Shown: positions 32,884 to 46,671, counted from the first letter of the stretch. The stretch is 64,000 nt of DNA from Saccharina japonica (GCA_008828725.1 MEHQ01003314.1:153473-217472), one strand, 5' to 3'. The notes: generated by a model from the letters alone, not told the origin. Translations and numbers: made by a program.

Positions 32884-34660
32884 CGCACGTAATGGTGCTA
32901 CGCTACAGGCATAGGTGACGTTGTTTGGGCTGCCTTTGATATTCTTCATTCTAGGGATATTGATACGTGTATGGTGTTGATGAGCGATATACGTTGAAGG
33001 TAAAGACGTAGGCACGTAATGTCACTAAGGTACGGGCATTGGTGACGCTGTTTGGGCTGCCTCTGATATTCTTCATTCTGGGATTATTGATATGTGTAGG
33101 ATGTGCATGAGCGATGGACGTTGGACGTCCAAACGTAGTCACATATAATGGTGCTACGCCACAGGCATAGGTGACGCCGATGAGCTGTCTTTGATATTTT
33201 TACATTCTGGAGATATTGATACATGTATGATGTTTATGAGCGATGGACATTGGAGGTCAAAACGTAGGCACGTAATGGTGCTAAGCTACGGGCATAGGTA
33301 ACGTTGTTTGGGCTGCATATGATAACTTTTATTCTGGGGATATTGATATGTGTAGGATGTGTATGAGCGATGGAGGTGGGAGGTCGAAACGTAGTCACAT
33401 AATGGTGCTACGCTACAGGCATAGGTAACGTTGTTTGAGCTGCCTTTGATATTCTTCATTCTGGGGATATTGATATATGTAGGGTGTTTATGAGCGATGG
33501 AGGTGGGAGGTCGAAACGTTGGCACGTGATGGTGCTGGGCTACAGGCATAGGTAACGTTGTTTGAGCTATTTTTGATATTCTTCATTCTAGGAGTTTTGA
33601 TATGTGTATGGTCTTTATGAGCGATGGACGTTGGAGGCCAAAACGTAGGCAGGTTATGATGCCAAGCAACATGCATAGGTTACGTTGTCTGGGCTGCTTT
33701 CGGTATTTTTCATCATGGGGACATTGATTTGTTTAGGATGTGTATGAGCGATGAAGGTGGGAGGTCGAAACGTTGGCACATAATGGTGCTGAGCTACAGG
33801 GATAGGTAACGCTGTTTGAGCTGCCTTTGATATTTTTCATTCTGGGGATATTGATATGTTTAGGATGTTTATGAGCGATGAACGTTGGAAGCCGAAACGT
33901 AGGCACGTAATGGTGTGACAGGCATAGGTGACGTTGTTTGAGCTGCCTTCGATATTTTTCAATCTGGGGATATTGATATTTGTAGGATGTGTATGAGCGA
34001 TGGAGGTGGGAGGTCTAAGCGTTGGCACGTAATGGTACTAAGCTACAGGCATCTGTAACGTTGTTTGAGCTGCCTTTGATATTCTTCAATCTGGGGATAT
34101 TGATATTGTATAATTTTTATAAGCAATGGACGTTGGAGGTCAAAACGTACCTGGTAGGCGCGTATTGGTGCTACGCTACAGGCATAGGTGGGGTTGTTTG
34201 GGCTGCCTTTGATTTTCTTCATTTTAGGGATATTGATACGTGTAGGATGTTTTTGAGCGATGGACGTTGGAGGTCGAAACGTAGGCACGTTATGGTGCCA
34301 AGCTACAGGCGTTGGTGACGTTGTTTGGGCTGCCTTTGATATTCTTCATTATGGGGACATTGATATGTGTAGGATGTGTATGAGCGATGGACGTTGGACG
34401 ACAAATCGCAGTCACATAATGGTGCTAAGCTACACGCATAGGTGACATTGTTTGGGCTGCCTTTGATATTTTTCGTCCTGGGGATATTTAAATGTGTAGG
34501 ATGTTTCTGAGCGATGGATGTTAGAGGTCGAAACGTAAGCAGGTTATGGTGCCAAGCTACAGGCATTGGTGACGTTGCTTGGGCTGCCTTTGATATTGTT
34601 CATTCTGGGGATATTGATATGTGTATGATGTTTATGAGCGATAGACGTTCGAGGTCACGC
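32884..34660. repeat. Satellite: about 14 tandem units of ~127 bp
   Basis: Each unit contains AGCTACAGGCATAGGTGACG, TTGTTTGGGCTGCCTTTGAT, ATTCTTCATTCTGGGGATAT and TGAGCGATGGACGTTGGAGG, ending in AAACGTAGGCACGTAATGG. Starts of the GGCATAGG block fall near 32,908, 33,033, 33,162, 33,289, 33,415, 33,542, 33,670, 33,797, 33,919, 34,046, 34,178, 34,305, 34,434 and 34,560. Identity between units is roughly 75-90% with small indels. The minus strand of most units is open across about 42 codons. Confidence 0.95.
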
Positions 34661-37511
34661 TACATATTGCACGATGGCAAACAAAGTAAAATATGGACAC
34701 AAACAAACGTACCGTGCACAAACATGGAAAGTTGCAACATTGATTTCAATTATAGCTGACACACAGACCACACTAACCATAATATATTGCGCGAGCTAGC
34801 CTACACCCCGGGAACTCCCGTGATGGGCAATTACCATCTCCGTCAAACCGTGGTGGCTTATCCTCTCAGACACGTTTTTTGTGATGGCCGGTTCCCGTTC
34901 AAAAACAAATACACGAGAATGGCCGTGGTCGGCTACCGTGTTGAGTCAAAGAAGCCGCCCCAGGTGTAAAACGGTTAAAGTTGAGCTGGTTTCATCATAC
35001 CTTGCGGTCGGGTTTTATCTGACGATTCATGGTGATAAAGGAAATGCTCTTAATTTGGTATTAATTCATGTATCACCGGGGATAGTTTGTCGTTGTGAAT
35101 GCAGGTAGCTGTCCGATGGGGCGCCTTTGGTTCCTTTAGCGTGCTAAACTGGACACCGGAGGGAGCGCGATGCAGCAAGCGAGGATAATACAAACGTCTA
35201 GACATTTCTAGGCCGTTAGGGTACCAAGGCAGGTGATATATTACGTCGTGACAGCAAATTAACTGCAGGAACAAATACATATATTGAATGCGCATCACTA
35301 CAACACGAAATGCATGCCATTTATCGTACATGTACACAATGTTGAAGCGTGTGTAATCTACAGTGGTGTGTTCACACAACGTCGAGTATATACATACCGT
35401 ATCTTGGCGGTGATGAAAAAGCCCCCGCTTAAGAGTTCGGGGATTCACCGTGCGTACTGTTATGATTACCGCGCGAAACATTATGCCACCGGCGCTCCAC
35501 TAGTAGGTGGCGGCGCGTCCGCACACAGTATTAGGGCAGCATAGGATTCACCGTGCGTTCTGCCCATGATGGTGGGCCGCCCGTCTTGAAGGTCTATGCC
35601 GCTCTTCAATGTAGTTCCCCGTGTACGGTGCCTCCGGGCACGTTTGCGTAGCTTTATTTCCTCTCATGATGTCGGCGGTCTATAGTTAAACTTGCATACA
35701 CTGTTGAAGGAGGCGGTATATAACATATTATGGTGAGTGTTTCGGGGATAAAACCGGTTGTTGCATTGTACTTTATGTTTGACACCGGTGGTTGCTGCCT
35801 GCGATGGAGTGGTATATTACAGAAGGCTAGGTATATTGGGCGTACTACGGCAGTTCCCGTCGCAACACTTGACGTGTCGGTTGAGTCAGGCACAAAGCAT
35901 ACCCTTCAACTCCTATGTTGACTAAGCTGCCTCAGAGGGAACGTTCCTCATTTGAAAACACGTCCTTGAGGACTGCACTGGTAGTGTACCTCCCATTCCC
36001 CTCCGAGTAAAACTGATGCTGTACGAGCGTGTGTTTGCGGGTTTAGAAACTGCCAATGCATACGATATCTTGGCTGCCGATGCGACAGTGTTCATCATTC
36101 GTCGATTTGGTTACCGTAGCAGGCGGTCTCTCCGCGAGGGGCGTCAGAGGACGCGAAATGGACTGAAAGGGGAAAATACACTACCAAATTATATACCTGG
36201 TAGAACATATATGATCGCGAGAAGGACAAGCCGACACGAAGGGGACAGTACTCTGTGACAGGAAAATTGGGAATCGGAAATATGTACTTTCGGGGCCTCA
36301 TGCGGGATAAAGGGCCATATACTCGTGAACACACACGTGACTGAACTTTTCTGGATGTTTTGTACTACCTTGCCGGTAGCCGTCACTCAATCTCGTCGAG
36401 CCTCTGCTTCATGCTCAAGTATAATTGAGAATCTGTCGAACAGCGTTATTTTGACTTCCAGTTTCCCTAAACCTGTTCAACAAGAGTACCGATGCACGTG
36501 TGTGTCGTGCGCCACCCCCAAAGGTAAGCGTATCGTTAGGATACGAAAGCGAAATACGTACCGTGCTACACGACCACTGAGCATCAACGTATATTTCCCA
36601 CATGGAAGCGTGAGTATCGCCTAATAGAAGTTATGTCACCCAACAGAAGCACTTTCACTCAAGCAAGCCTCCGAGCTCCTTCATCACTCTACGCGATATA
36701 TGAACACTGCCACTGCAGTACAAGGTGTCTTATGGATGAAAAACAGTTACAAAAAGCCAGACGTGCCGTCGCACAAATAACAACAAAAACGTCTTGAGCT
36801 AGTGCCGAGATGTGAAACGATTGTCGACCTCGTAGTTTTGCCAACTACCTCTCTACGTTTACACCGCAAGGCCTAAGGGCGGGTATTTTGTGGCCTCGTT
36901 GGGTACCTCTATCAGCCGTTAGCAACTTTTGATGGCGAACGTTCTCAACTATAAATAACCCTGGTTTAAAGATTGGTTTTCTGTGAAACGTCGGGCGGAC
37001 GAACCTCATTCGTGACTCGTAGTCTTGTTGGCCAATGTCGGAATGCTTCGCCAAAATACCCACATAGAAAAGAACTTCAGGATGATGTGGTGAATCAAAG
37101 GACAAGATCATATTGCTTTCATGTAATATGCTTGGCTTATCTTATATGGGCATATATATATATATTTATACTGTGCGATGAGCTACCGGCGTCGTAGTGT
37201 GTGCCGATGGCCCTTTGACCAAAAGAGCAGACGCATTGTATAACCGCTGCATAAAGCAGCTTGAAGAGGTACTGCTCGGGTGCGGGTTCGGTTGCTAACA
37301 TATCACCTGTTTTAACCATGGACCTGGCGGCTAACCGTGTCCACAATTTGGCGAAGAAAATGTGTAAGGCAGGCAGGTTTTATGCAGCGAAAGCGAGAAC
37401 GAAGCTGTCCAACGTGCGTTTCCGAGACATCGAAATAAAAAAAATGATCGGGTCAGCTCGTTTTAACATCTCAGTCGCACCACTAATGTACATCGGCCCA
37501 ACCAACCGTTT
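34661..37511. other. No gene recognised
   Basis: Unique DNA with many short, overlapping open frames on both strands and none with a recognisable product. The frame at 37,261-37,563 (100 codons, with GSARFNISVAPLMYIGP) runs into the LTR copy that follows. Confidence 0.5.
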
Positions 37512-38072
37512 CGAAATAATGATGCGTGCCGAGGCTCTGTCTTTAAGAATGTACAGCGCCTAATCTAACGACTTCCAACCAACGATGCGTGCCGAAGCTC
37601 CGTCTTTGGGAAGAGAGGTGGCAGAGGTGGCAGCTAGGCGTCTGTAAATATTACTTCTAATGAAGAAACAAAACCGTAGTTTAAATAGGTCCCTATGTGG
37701 CCGGTGTAGATAGAACGGAAATATGAGGCCGAAAAAGTGAGGAGGAGTGAAGAAGTGACCGAGACCGTCACTTGATAATATCGGCACAATGCCGATATGT
37801 ACTATGCCAAGTGTTGTCCACGGTAACCCGTCCTGTTCCCTCGAAGTTTCTCTGCGAATTTATAACTTCTTTATATTTTTACCAACGTTATCAGCATCAT
37901 GATGGATGCTGACGCACTTGGATAATGAATAGATCGTTCTACGAGTCGAAAAAACTCGCATTCTATCCTCATGATGCATCCACCCGAATATCGACCCTAA
38001 GATACACAAATACTCGTAACGATTCATATTACGTGCATATAAACATACATAGCGAGCTAGACATCAATAACA
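37512..38072 (-). mobile_element. Diverged solo LTR, minus strand
   Basis: About 561 bp collinear with the LTR 11,164-11,725: GAAATAATGATGCGTGCCGA, GGCAGAGGTGGC, CGGCACAATGCCGATATG, CCTGTTCCCT and an ATAACA end. A short internal repeat of the first ~60 bp is present (GATGCGTGCCGA at 37,522 and 37,585). No target duplication is visible. It is more diverged than the 1.8 and 11.2 kb copies. Confidence 0.75.
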
Positions 38073-39569
38073 TAATACTTCTACGTTTTTAAAGCGCAAG
38101 TACCGGCGAGGCTTCTCGGACGGAGTGGCCGGCTCCGCAAATACACCGTATGAACGAGTAGATATTTTCGGGAGAAATCGGGAAACCAAACGGCTGAGCG
38201 TAATTTACACTATACATCAAGTAAAAACTGTAAATTACCAGCGCAACGCGCGCGCAGCAGCAAGAGCAATAAAAAGCCACAACTTGCTTGGTTGCTCAGA
38301 CATTTGACTGCACGCACTTCCCGTACCTTGCGTGCATGCAACGGGTTGCGTGGGTGTCAGATGCCATCGTAGTACATATTCCCAGGGCAGTAAGTAGTAT
38401 GGGGAATACTCGCAAGCGGAGACTGTTTAAATAGCGCTATCTTGAATAAAAACATTTTCCACCCTAAACAGCAGGTTCATGATGGTAGTATCACCCACCA
38501 CAGAATGTGACCGGGGGTGCATTTTAAATGGTCTTTAAGTAATCTTGTGTTCTGAGTGTGTGGTATTTCGATTTTTCGAAAATGGCTGTTCGGAGTCCTT
38601 ACCGAAACTAATTTTGAAAGCATGCCGCTACGGAACAACCAACAGAAGAACAAACGAGAACGCAAACAAATACGTGTATTATTTCACTCAAGGGGTCCAC
38701 CAAGCCCGGACTTATATCAGCGGGAGAGTCTGGGCTAGCGCGTTTGATTCGTCCCGTAACAGCCGTCTGGAGTCGACCGCGGTGGCCGAGAGTCAGTGGT
38801 TTCGAAAGGGTGTTTTAAAGGCGGCGACAATTAATTGTAGTATCATTCATTAAGTTTAGCACCGTACGCATGAGTCCTGCTGCTAGTATGAGGCGGCCTT
38901 GCCTCATTTAGCTCTCCACTGGTTAACGGGAATATTGGAGGACGGTAATTAGATGTAGGAAAAACCCATCTTCATACTATTGGGGTGCGTACAGGCTCCC
39001 ACTTGTGTTTTAGTCGGCGCGTCGGTGCACTGTCTGCTCGTGTATTTCGGCAAAGACACATTGACTGCGACAAGTATGCGAGGGCGACGTCCACAGATCT
39101 GTGAACTATTGAAAGGATGTGCATGGGCTTACTCGTGGGGGGTGTTTCGTTGAACACCTTCTCTACGTGGCATGCGGGAGTGCGTGTCTCAAGTGCCTGT
39201 TCCTCTTGTGCTCGAAGCCAAGTGATATTTTGCCTATTTGTATACTGGGTTCTGTTTTTCGGTGGCCTCCTTTCAATACTAGTGGATTGGTTTGATGCGA
39301 GAGAATCTCCGTCGAACGATTGTGATGGATCATGACCGCGAATTGCGAGGAAATATGACCCTCCGCTAGGGTGGCTGGTGGGCTGAATGCTCGACAACAT
39401 TGAAACAATATTTCTCAATGTTGCTACATTTGTTCCGCAGGATAGGTCCACGCAGACGGCTCCTGTTTAAAAATTATGGGTTGTCACTACCAAGTGCAAG
39501 CCGCACTCTATTTTGAGTGATTTAGTGCTGTAGGGGTGAAACGGGGTGCCCAAACGACAACATGTACAC
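38073..39569. other. No gene recognised
   Basis: The longest frame, minus strand 38,972-39,451 (159 codons), overlaps open frames on the other strand and has no recognisable motif. Confidence 0.5.
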
Positions 39570-39857
39570 CCATGGTTGGCCAATACCTCTACGCTGATCC
39601 CACCTGCCGCCCCTTGGTAGGTGCAGAGGTATATAGCCGAGTTCGGGTCACGGTGAGGGTTAGGATCCGCGGAAGTAGCGAGAGAGCTGTAGGTATCAAC
39701 TTTAGTCCACGAACTATTCCGCTAACACTAGCCCTAGCCTTAACCCTAAACCCAGCTCGAACTCCCACCCTATGCACCTGCACGTACTACATACCTGTAG
39801 GGGAATGGTACCAGTGGTAAATTTTGACCAATCCAGAATTCAGGGTTAGTCCATGGG
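39570..39857. repeat. Imperfect inverted repeat with telomere-like arms
   Basis: Left arm, about 39,614-39,676: GTAGGTGCAGAGG, GAGTTCGGGT and GAGGGTTAGG. Right arm, about 39,712-39,790: CCTTAACCCTAAACCC, GCTCGAACTC and ATGCACCTGCAC. Outer pieces CCATGGTTGGCCAA and TTGACCAA...CCATGG extend the pairing. Confidence 0.6.
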
Positions 39858-40247
39858 GCATCCCATGTCACCACTACGACACTCAAACATTAATATTCGA
39901 GTGTACACTGCGCTTGAGTGCTACAGTCTATAATATGTAAATAGACGCCGTCGTCCCGGCAGGAGTTAATCCACTTAATATTAGATGATCCAAGCCGGAG
40001 CGCCATGAAGTACCAAAAGTCGTAGGGCGTCGGAAGTCAGAGATCATTTAACAGCCTTCACCTAACCCGCTGTGCATCGGAGACAAGCTTCCTGCGGGCA
40101 CCAGGCATCCATTTTTATGGGAATAGCAGAGGCCCCGTCGCTCACGCTTGGGTTGGGTGTATGGTTCACATTCGTTTCCATGAATGCTGACGCCATATGT
40201 CGTGTACAGAGGAGATGGAAAAAACGCCGACGGAGATATCACCTGTA

Positions 40248-40494
40248 GGCGTGTGCTGCGATAGAGGTATAACCTTTTGAACGAAACGTTTTCCGAATGA
40301 CGGGACTTCTGCGTGATAAATCGTCAGTATTTCGATATTGTCCTAAACTATTTATTCCAATCCTACTGTAGGCCTGGAGCTGTTCATCGGGTAGCACTGA
40401 TGGTTTCTTCGAAAACTATTATTCGGGTGAGAAATAGAGCCCCTATACTATGATCTAGTGACCATCCTCAAAATGTAAAACCTTAGTATCATGC
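40248..40494 (+). mobile_element. Decayed MITE-family copy
   Basis: Left end GGCGTGTGCTGCGATAGAGG. The interior GTTCATCGGGTAGCACTGATGG matches GTTCATCGGGTAGCATTGGT-like sequence of the 54.6-kb copy. The right end runs out near ACCTTAGTATCATGC. Length and order agree with the family; borders are approximate. Confidence 0.55.
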
Positions 40495-41224
40495 AACTTT
40501 ATCGCAGCATACGTGGGAATTGGGAGAACCTTTAGCTAACGTGCAACTGAAAATATGAAACGTGATACCGCGCGATGACAGCGACCGCAGGTTACCAGCC
40601 CTGCGTGTGAGTTGTCTACGGTATCATACTGCCGCGGTGTTTGCAGTAGGCCCGCCGGTGATCTCCTGCTGCCCCCTATGTACAGGCAGGTTCGTGTTCT
40701 CAACGAGCATTACGTCTCCAAGCCTTGTTTGGGCGCTGATTGCGTTAAACGTGCTTCCACAGATTGGCAACATGACGATAGTGGGCCTGTCTGGCGCACC
40801 AGCTGGCGTGATTTGTTTCGTAGTTTCACCAATTTATCGCTTATGGCCCAATGCACAGACGGATGCATGCTATCTTGAAGGTAGAGTTGCACCAGGTTTT
40901 GTCAGAGAGTGGTCACTTGGGGAGTTCTATACCCCACCCCAAAACTGGTTTAGATGAGTGGGGTCAATAAAAACGCTATCCGAAGAACAGTATGATGACT
41001 GGAGTACGCGACCAACATTATTGCGACAGAAGAATGAAAGTTCGATAATTTTGGCTTGTATAGAGCCCGACTATTCAAGAAATGTGTTAGCCAAATAACG
41101 GTAAACTTGAAGTATACCTCTATCGTAACATTAAGATGTTTGCATGTTGCCAATGCCCACGGCCATTCCAGTGGCTGTCGTGGGGTACATTAGGCTAACC
41201 ATACCATCGAAACGGTGCACATAC

Positions 41225-42420
41225 CATACCATGCAAGTATATACCGTAGATAACCACCAGGTGAGTGCCATATTGTCGTCGTGACCGCTGGTGGTGGCGT
41301 GCTTCGTGGTTTCTGTTCCTGGGGAAGCGTGAAGTTTAATGCGCCCCCCAACAGGAAAATGATTATTGAGAACACTAACCCGCCAGTGTATCGAGCGAGA
41401 ACAGGAGACCGACGACCCATGTTACTCCGGCGCACGCGACAGCAGACGCTTGCTACAGTAGGGTTATGATGTCTGGTGTTTCTGAGCGGGGTGGGGCCCA
41501 TGAGGAGCACTGACTGTACCTCACCACAAAAACTCAATTCTCAGGGGAAGTTACAACTGCCACCAGATGATCAACCCCACAGTCTAAGTTATAAATGAGT
41601 TTCCGACGGTTTTTGGGTAAGGAGCCTACTACACTAACAGGTATGAACAATTCGTTTCAGCCTAACAATTGCTACATATAGTGTACCACGCATCATCAGC
41701 GGCAGCCGATGCAGAAAATAAATGATGTGGACAACCCCCATACGGGTCTTATATCCTGCAGTCGTCATGATCGTTCGTGGTTGTGTGCTCCATGTTCGAT
41801 TTATTCCGGGGAAAGTGTATCTCAATGCTCCCCAAACCTTGTCCTGGAGAAAAACAAAGTCTTGACAACACGAACACATCTGAGTATCGAGCGGGAGGCA
41901 ACGGCTGATATAACCCCTGCACACACCACATCAACACATGATGATGACACCACGCAGATAGGTTTACTGCATAGCTCTACGGCCGTCGTGATCGCTTGGG
42001 GAGGCGATCTTCATATTTGTTTCTGTTTTTGGAGGCAGTTTAACCCTACTGTACTGCGCCCCCAAACACGTCCTTGAGTGGTGGTGCGCACTCAGAACAC
42101 GGGGCCTTCCGTAAACCAGGGCAGAAGCGACCACTGGTGGAACTGCTGCACCTACCTCGTCCGTAGATGTTGTAGGCATCACTCACGCAGGCCTGGTATC
42201 GTGCGGTTGTTGTCGCCACGGGCGGTATCATGCTACGTATTTTCGCGGGGACTTAAGCACAATGTACCCCACAGTTCGGGCAGTTCGGGGAATAATAACC
42301 AAGAGTGCCACTGGGGGCGTGGTCAACGCAAGGGTCCTCGGGGGCATAAATATAGCTTTCCCGTGTGTCGAGCGCCTAACAAGTAACACAACTCACGGCT
42401 GTTGTATTGAACCTACAAGT
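41225..42420. repeat. Weak direct repeats, three units, possibly a decayed coding region
   Basis: Segments at about 41,275, 41,985 and 42,208 share (G)TCGTGACCGCTGG(T/G)GG, then a TTCTGTT(C/T)(C/T)TGG-like stretch. Each is associated with a GTATCGAGCG-like block (41,388; 41,882; 42,363). In one plus frame they read VVTAGGGVLRGFCSWGSVKF, VVIAWGGDLHICFCFW and VVVATGGIMLRIFAG. Stops interrupt all frames. Confidence 0.35.
41445..41693 (-). mobile_element. Decayed MITE-family copy
   Basis: Starts GACGCTTGCTACAGTAGGG and contains ATGAGGAGCACTG, TACCTCACCACAAAAAC and GTTTTTGGGTAAGGAGCC, in the same order as the 1,826-2,072 element. The right end is near ACCACGCATC. Borders are approximate. Confidence 0.55.
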
Positions 42421-45400
42421 GTTCCAGGTAACAGGTACGCATGTGTCGGGTACACAGCAGCAGTGAGGAAGAGTAGGTTGCTCTTACAATGCGTGTAGTG
42501 CTTATTGTGCACGGCGGTGTGCCACGCTCTAATGATTGAACCAGTCGAAACGCTATGTTAGCAACAATACCAGCGTTAACTCAAAACTCTAGGCCCCCTA
42601 TTTTTGCAGTTAAACTGCAGTCACAGGTCTCGGAGACGAACCATTGTAGCTACTGTAGAGTGCGTGTGCACAAGTAAGGACGAACTGTGTATATGCGATG
42701 GGCCCAGGGCTCAGAGCCGACAGCACTTCCGGAAGTTGGTTTCGTACAAGCCGCCGACTATAGCGGTTTCCCGTACTTTCCCGAGCCGCAAGTTACCGTT
42801 GATAGCGAAAATGCCCCCGAAGCCATCCACCTGCGGCCAGACGCAGACAGACGTGAAGGGGCCCAGGGACCGGGTCACACGTGTTGCACCATATCCAAGA
42901 TGTCGGTCAAACTCAACTATTAAATCAAACACCACACGGATAAGGGAGGCACTCTTAACAGCGTGGTGTAGTACGTCAGCAGCAAGAAGATCGACGACTG
43001 CAAGACCGTTACGTCTGTGAGGTGGTGCCGAAACCTTGATGGACATGCTCCTCGAACACTTCACTATACAGAGGTGTCTCTCCGTCGGTACGAGCAACTA
43101 GTTACAGTTGCTCCTTGCTCCTTGCCGCTCTTGATTACATGTGTTTACACCCTTGAGGACCGGACAAGGATTCCCTTGAATGTACCTGCTTTTATCTCGA
43201 GACGATTGCCCGGTAAGGCCATCGAACTTTACTGTCCGACGGGTGCCTCAACCGGGCCGTTCTGCGGGGTATCCGAGGGGTTATAGCTAAGGACGAGGAC
43301 GGGGTGGGCAGGTCATGGTGGGGTTTGGGCAACCGCCACTGCCAATCAGGGTGGGTGGGCGGGTCAGGATGAAGTGGCTCAGGGTGACCGCTGCTTCTAT
43401 CCTGATCGGGTGGGCGGCGTAGGCCAGACGATGGAGGGCATATACCAAGTCCGCCCACGGAGGGTAGTCGACGCCGGTTGGTGCCGCCGGCCGCCAGTTT
43501 GACGTGGGATAAGCTTGTGCCCGACCCAGATAATTTCGCTGACCCTGCCTTGTGGTTTGATTATGTACCTTTGCTTTAGATCACGCTAGGGGCGCCGGCC
43601 AGCCAGTTATATTACCTTCACGACCGGCGGAGCCCGTGTGTCAGGCGAAAATAAACTCTATTCCAAGCCAACGATGTCATTGCCAAGCGCCCCGGCATCC
43701 ATTATTACATCAGGCCACTGCGTCAGAAAGAGATATTCCCATTGGAAACATAAGAGACGCAGTAAGAGATTGCGGATTATTGACACAGGGAAGGCGGTTA
43801 TGGTGTGCTCTCTCTACCGTATGTCGACTAACTACGAGCTGTGCAGGCCATGTCGAAGGTTGTGGTGGTGGGTGGAGAGGAGGGTAACTTCAACAGTTGG
43901 TGGTATCACGGGGGTAGGCAGACTACCACGGGATCGGTGGGTTATGGCTCTCTTGGGCGAAGAAATGAAGGTTTTGTTGTGATTTTTGTTGTGAAGGTTG
44001 AACGTTTGAGTTTTGATCACCTTTTTGTATTTTTTCGGCTTGGACACCACCTATACGCTTGCAGCTTCGATCGCACGACGTGTCTTTCTACCCTAGGCAA
44101 CCTTCCGCACATGGCTTTAGTGGCACGTGTCGTTACCTCTCCTTGCACACCCCCCAGAATATTCCGCATGCTTCGACCAGCTTTCGGACGTTAGGCACAG
44201 TTCCAGCCCGGAAGTAGGGGGATGGGGGCGGGATTACAGGGTGATTGATGTTCGAGACACGTACTCGAATAGACATTATTGCATGCGGTGTGGGTGGGTG
44301 AATGACTGCGCGCATGATAATGGCCAGGAAGGTTTATGATGATGGCCTTGCAGAGACAGTTGCAAACTGTCTCACTCTTCAGTTTATGTCATTTACGAAC
44401 ACTTTCCAAGGTATTTTCGCAAGACGCTCGCTTCATGTTGAACCTTCGCCAACCTTCTGAACATGGGTTGAGTTACAGATGTCCATCGCCCCCCCCCCTG
44501 GTTCGTTGAACACGCGCCCAATACCCAGGTTCAAACTATTGTGAAGAAGCACCACGTTGATCACTAAAATTATTGCGTCACATCAAGCCTGCAACTACCG
44601 CTTGGCGCTGCTGTGTGACTTCGATTGCACACGGCCTACGGCATGTACGAGGCAGCTTTGGCTCATATACCTCTCTACCAGAAGTATTACCGGGCAGCAT
44701 GCACCAGTCGGTGCATTGTTAAAAACATATCGTAGGCGAAAACGAGTATCTTATTTACGATGCATACACTATTGGGGCGTTTGGTCATTTGGAGCGTTGT
44801 CTGAAGCTCTATGCCTTTCTGATTCTCAAACATCATTGGATCACGTTCTGGTGCAAATCAAAAATACATGTTACGACATCGTTAACAAGGTATACCACAG
44901 CGGAGCCATCAGGACAACAGCCCATATCACAGCCGCCACGTCGCACGCACATGCCCACCCCCATTGCCGAGTCTGCCGCGCGAGCCACCCCGTATGTCAC
45001 ATAAGAGCTGCCTGTACTGCCTTTCGTGGTTCCCTGCTGTATGCTGCTGCTCTCGTGGAGTGGTTCTCTCCGACATGTTTGGAATCATTTTGAAATAGCC
45101 GTTTTGTCGAGGCCTCCACCGTAATTTTGTTTTGTCGAAATAGTCCCATGCACCCGCTTCTGTGAGTGGAAACCACCTCAGACGTTTAGCAACATCCGGG
45201 AGTTTGTTCACGCCAATAATCTGGCGCCACAGGAAGAGGGAAGTCTTGACTGCGAAACATTCTAAGAACCTGATGACCGGCGGTCGTTACGGTCCTCAAT
45301 ACGAGCTGCCCATCACGTGAATATTGCGGCACGTCGCTCGCGAAGGGGACCACACTGCGTAATGAGGCTAGAACCCAGCATATGTTATGTCTCGCTGAGG

Positions 45401-46666
45401 GTTTGTACGTTATATTCTGAACGATACTGAATACTGGTTGGACTACGGATGCAGCCTTACTCCGAGTAGACAAGGCACCCAAGACCCCTTTCGTCTAGAG
45501 GGTACTAGGGGGCGGGGCATCTGGGCATTTGCTTACTGTTTTCCTTCTGCACATGATAGGAAGACATTTCCAATCAGTGTCCAATCCAACTCAGTGAACT
45601 CATTAATATTTACCACCCCCGACTGCAAGAAAGCTTGTATTCCCAGCGTACGCTTGACGGAGCAGTATATGTGAACGGAACCGTAGGGGTATGGCGGGGG
45701 AATACTTTGTGCCTGCAGATTGTGGATGGTGTACATATTGTGTTGGAAACAAAACTGATAGGTGCAGTACATGGAAACCAGGAGTATCACGTTTGTGCAT
45801 ACAACCACGGTATGGGTATTATGTGTAGCAGCATACACCTATCTTGGCGACCAAAGTACGTTAATCTCAGTAAGAAACTGGGTGTTATACCCGTCACCAA
45901 TAGTATGTTCACCTCCGTCTGATTCAGGTTTAATGGCCCAAGGTAGAAATCGTGTACAAACTGTACGAGTTTGGGACCATCTGACAAACTCGTGAGCTTG
46001 CGGTTGTCAAGCAGTCGTGAAACTCGGGGCGTGGGTTCTCTCTTATCGTTATCGTCGATCCATATTCTCTGGTTAGCCTGGACCCAATACACCACCACCT
46101 CCGCACACGGTTTGAAAGCATGCGATATAATACTTTGAAACGGCATACACTGTGTCTTCTCGCTCGTCCTAAACAATAGAGCCAGGCTGAGCCTGATAGA
46201 ACATGCTTGCCGGACGGACGTTATTACGCAGGGTCGGAGAAAGGACACGTTGTCAAAGCACGGCGTGTTTTGTGTTGAAATCTCTTTCGGGAAAGATCTT
46301 TTAATAATCGAATTATTGGCTTCGAGACAGATACGCGTTTGGTCGCAGGCTCCCGAGCACGGATTGAAACACTAAACCCATACCATCTTATTATAATTAT
46401 TTTTGAAGTGTAAGACGGTACCGTAGTTCAAGCGGCATCTACCCATGGCTTGACAAGTTTCCGGCGTGTTTAACCGACATGTGGATGAACGTCCTCGTAT
46501 GAGGAATGAAGGCCTCTCGAGTGGTATGTGGGTGTCGCTAAACGGTTAAGCCCTTTCCGGGAAAATTATAACGATTACCCCAAACACCAATACCAAACTA
46601 ATTTTTCGATCGCGCACGCCTGCTGACCATAGACAAGTTATGCTTGGTATTCCTCTAAGCCATACA
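42421..46666. other. No gene recognised
   Basis: Open frames of 100-180 codons occur on both strands (minus 42,711-43,097; plus 44,557-45,093; minus 45,787-46,248), but none carries a recognisable domain or is supported by a repeat elsewhere. G-rich direct repeats of GGTGGGC(A/G)GGTCA lie at 43,300-43,420. Confidence 0.45.
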
Positions 46667-46671
46667 CCATA

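Noticed and set aside
32884..34660. CRISPR-like array
   Set aside because: Units are contiguous ~127-bp repeats without unique spacers; this is a satellite.
45787..46248. 153-codon minus-strand frame
   Set aside because: Reads plausibly but has no motif I can name and overlaps open frames on the plus strand.
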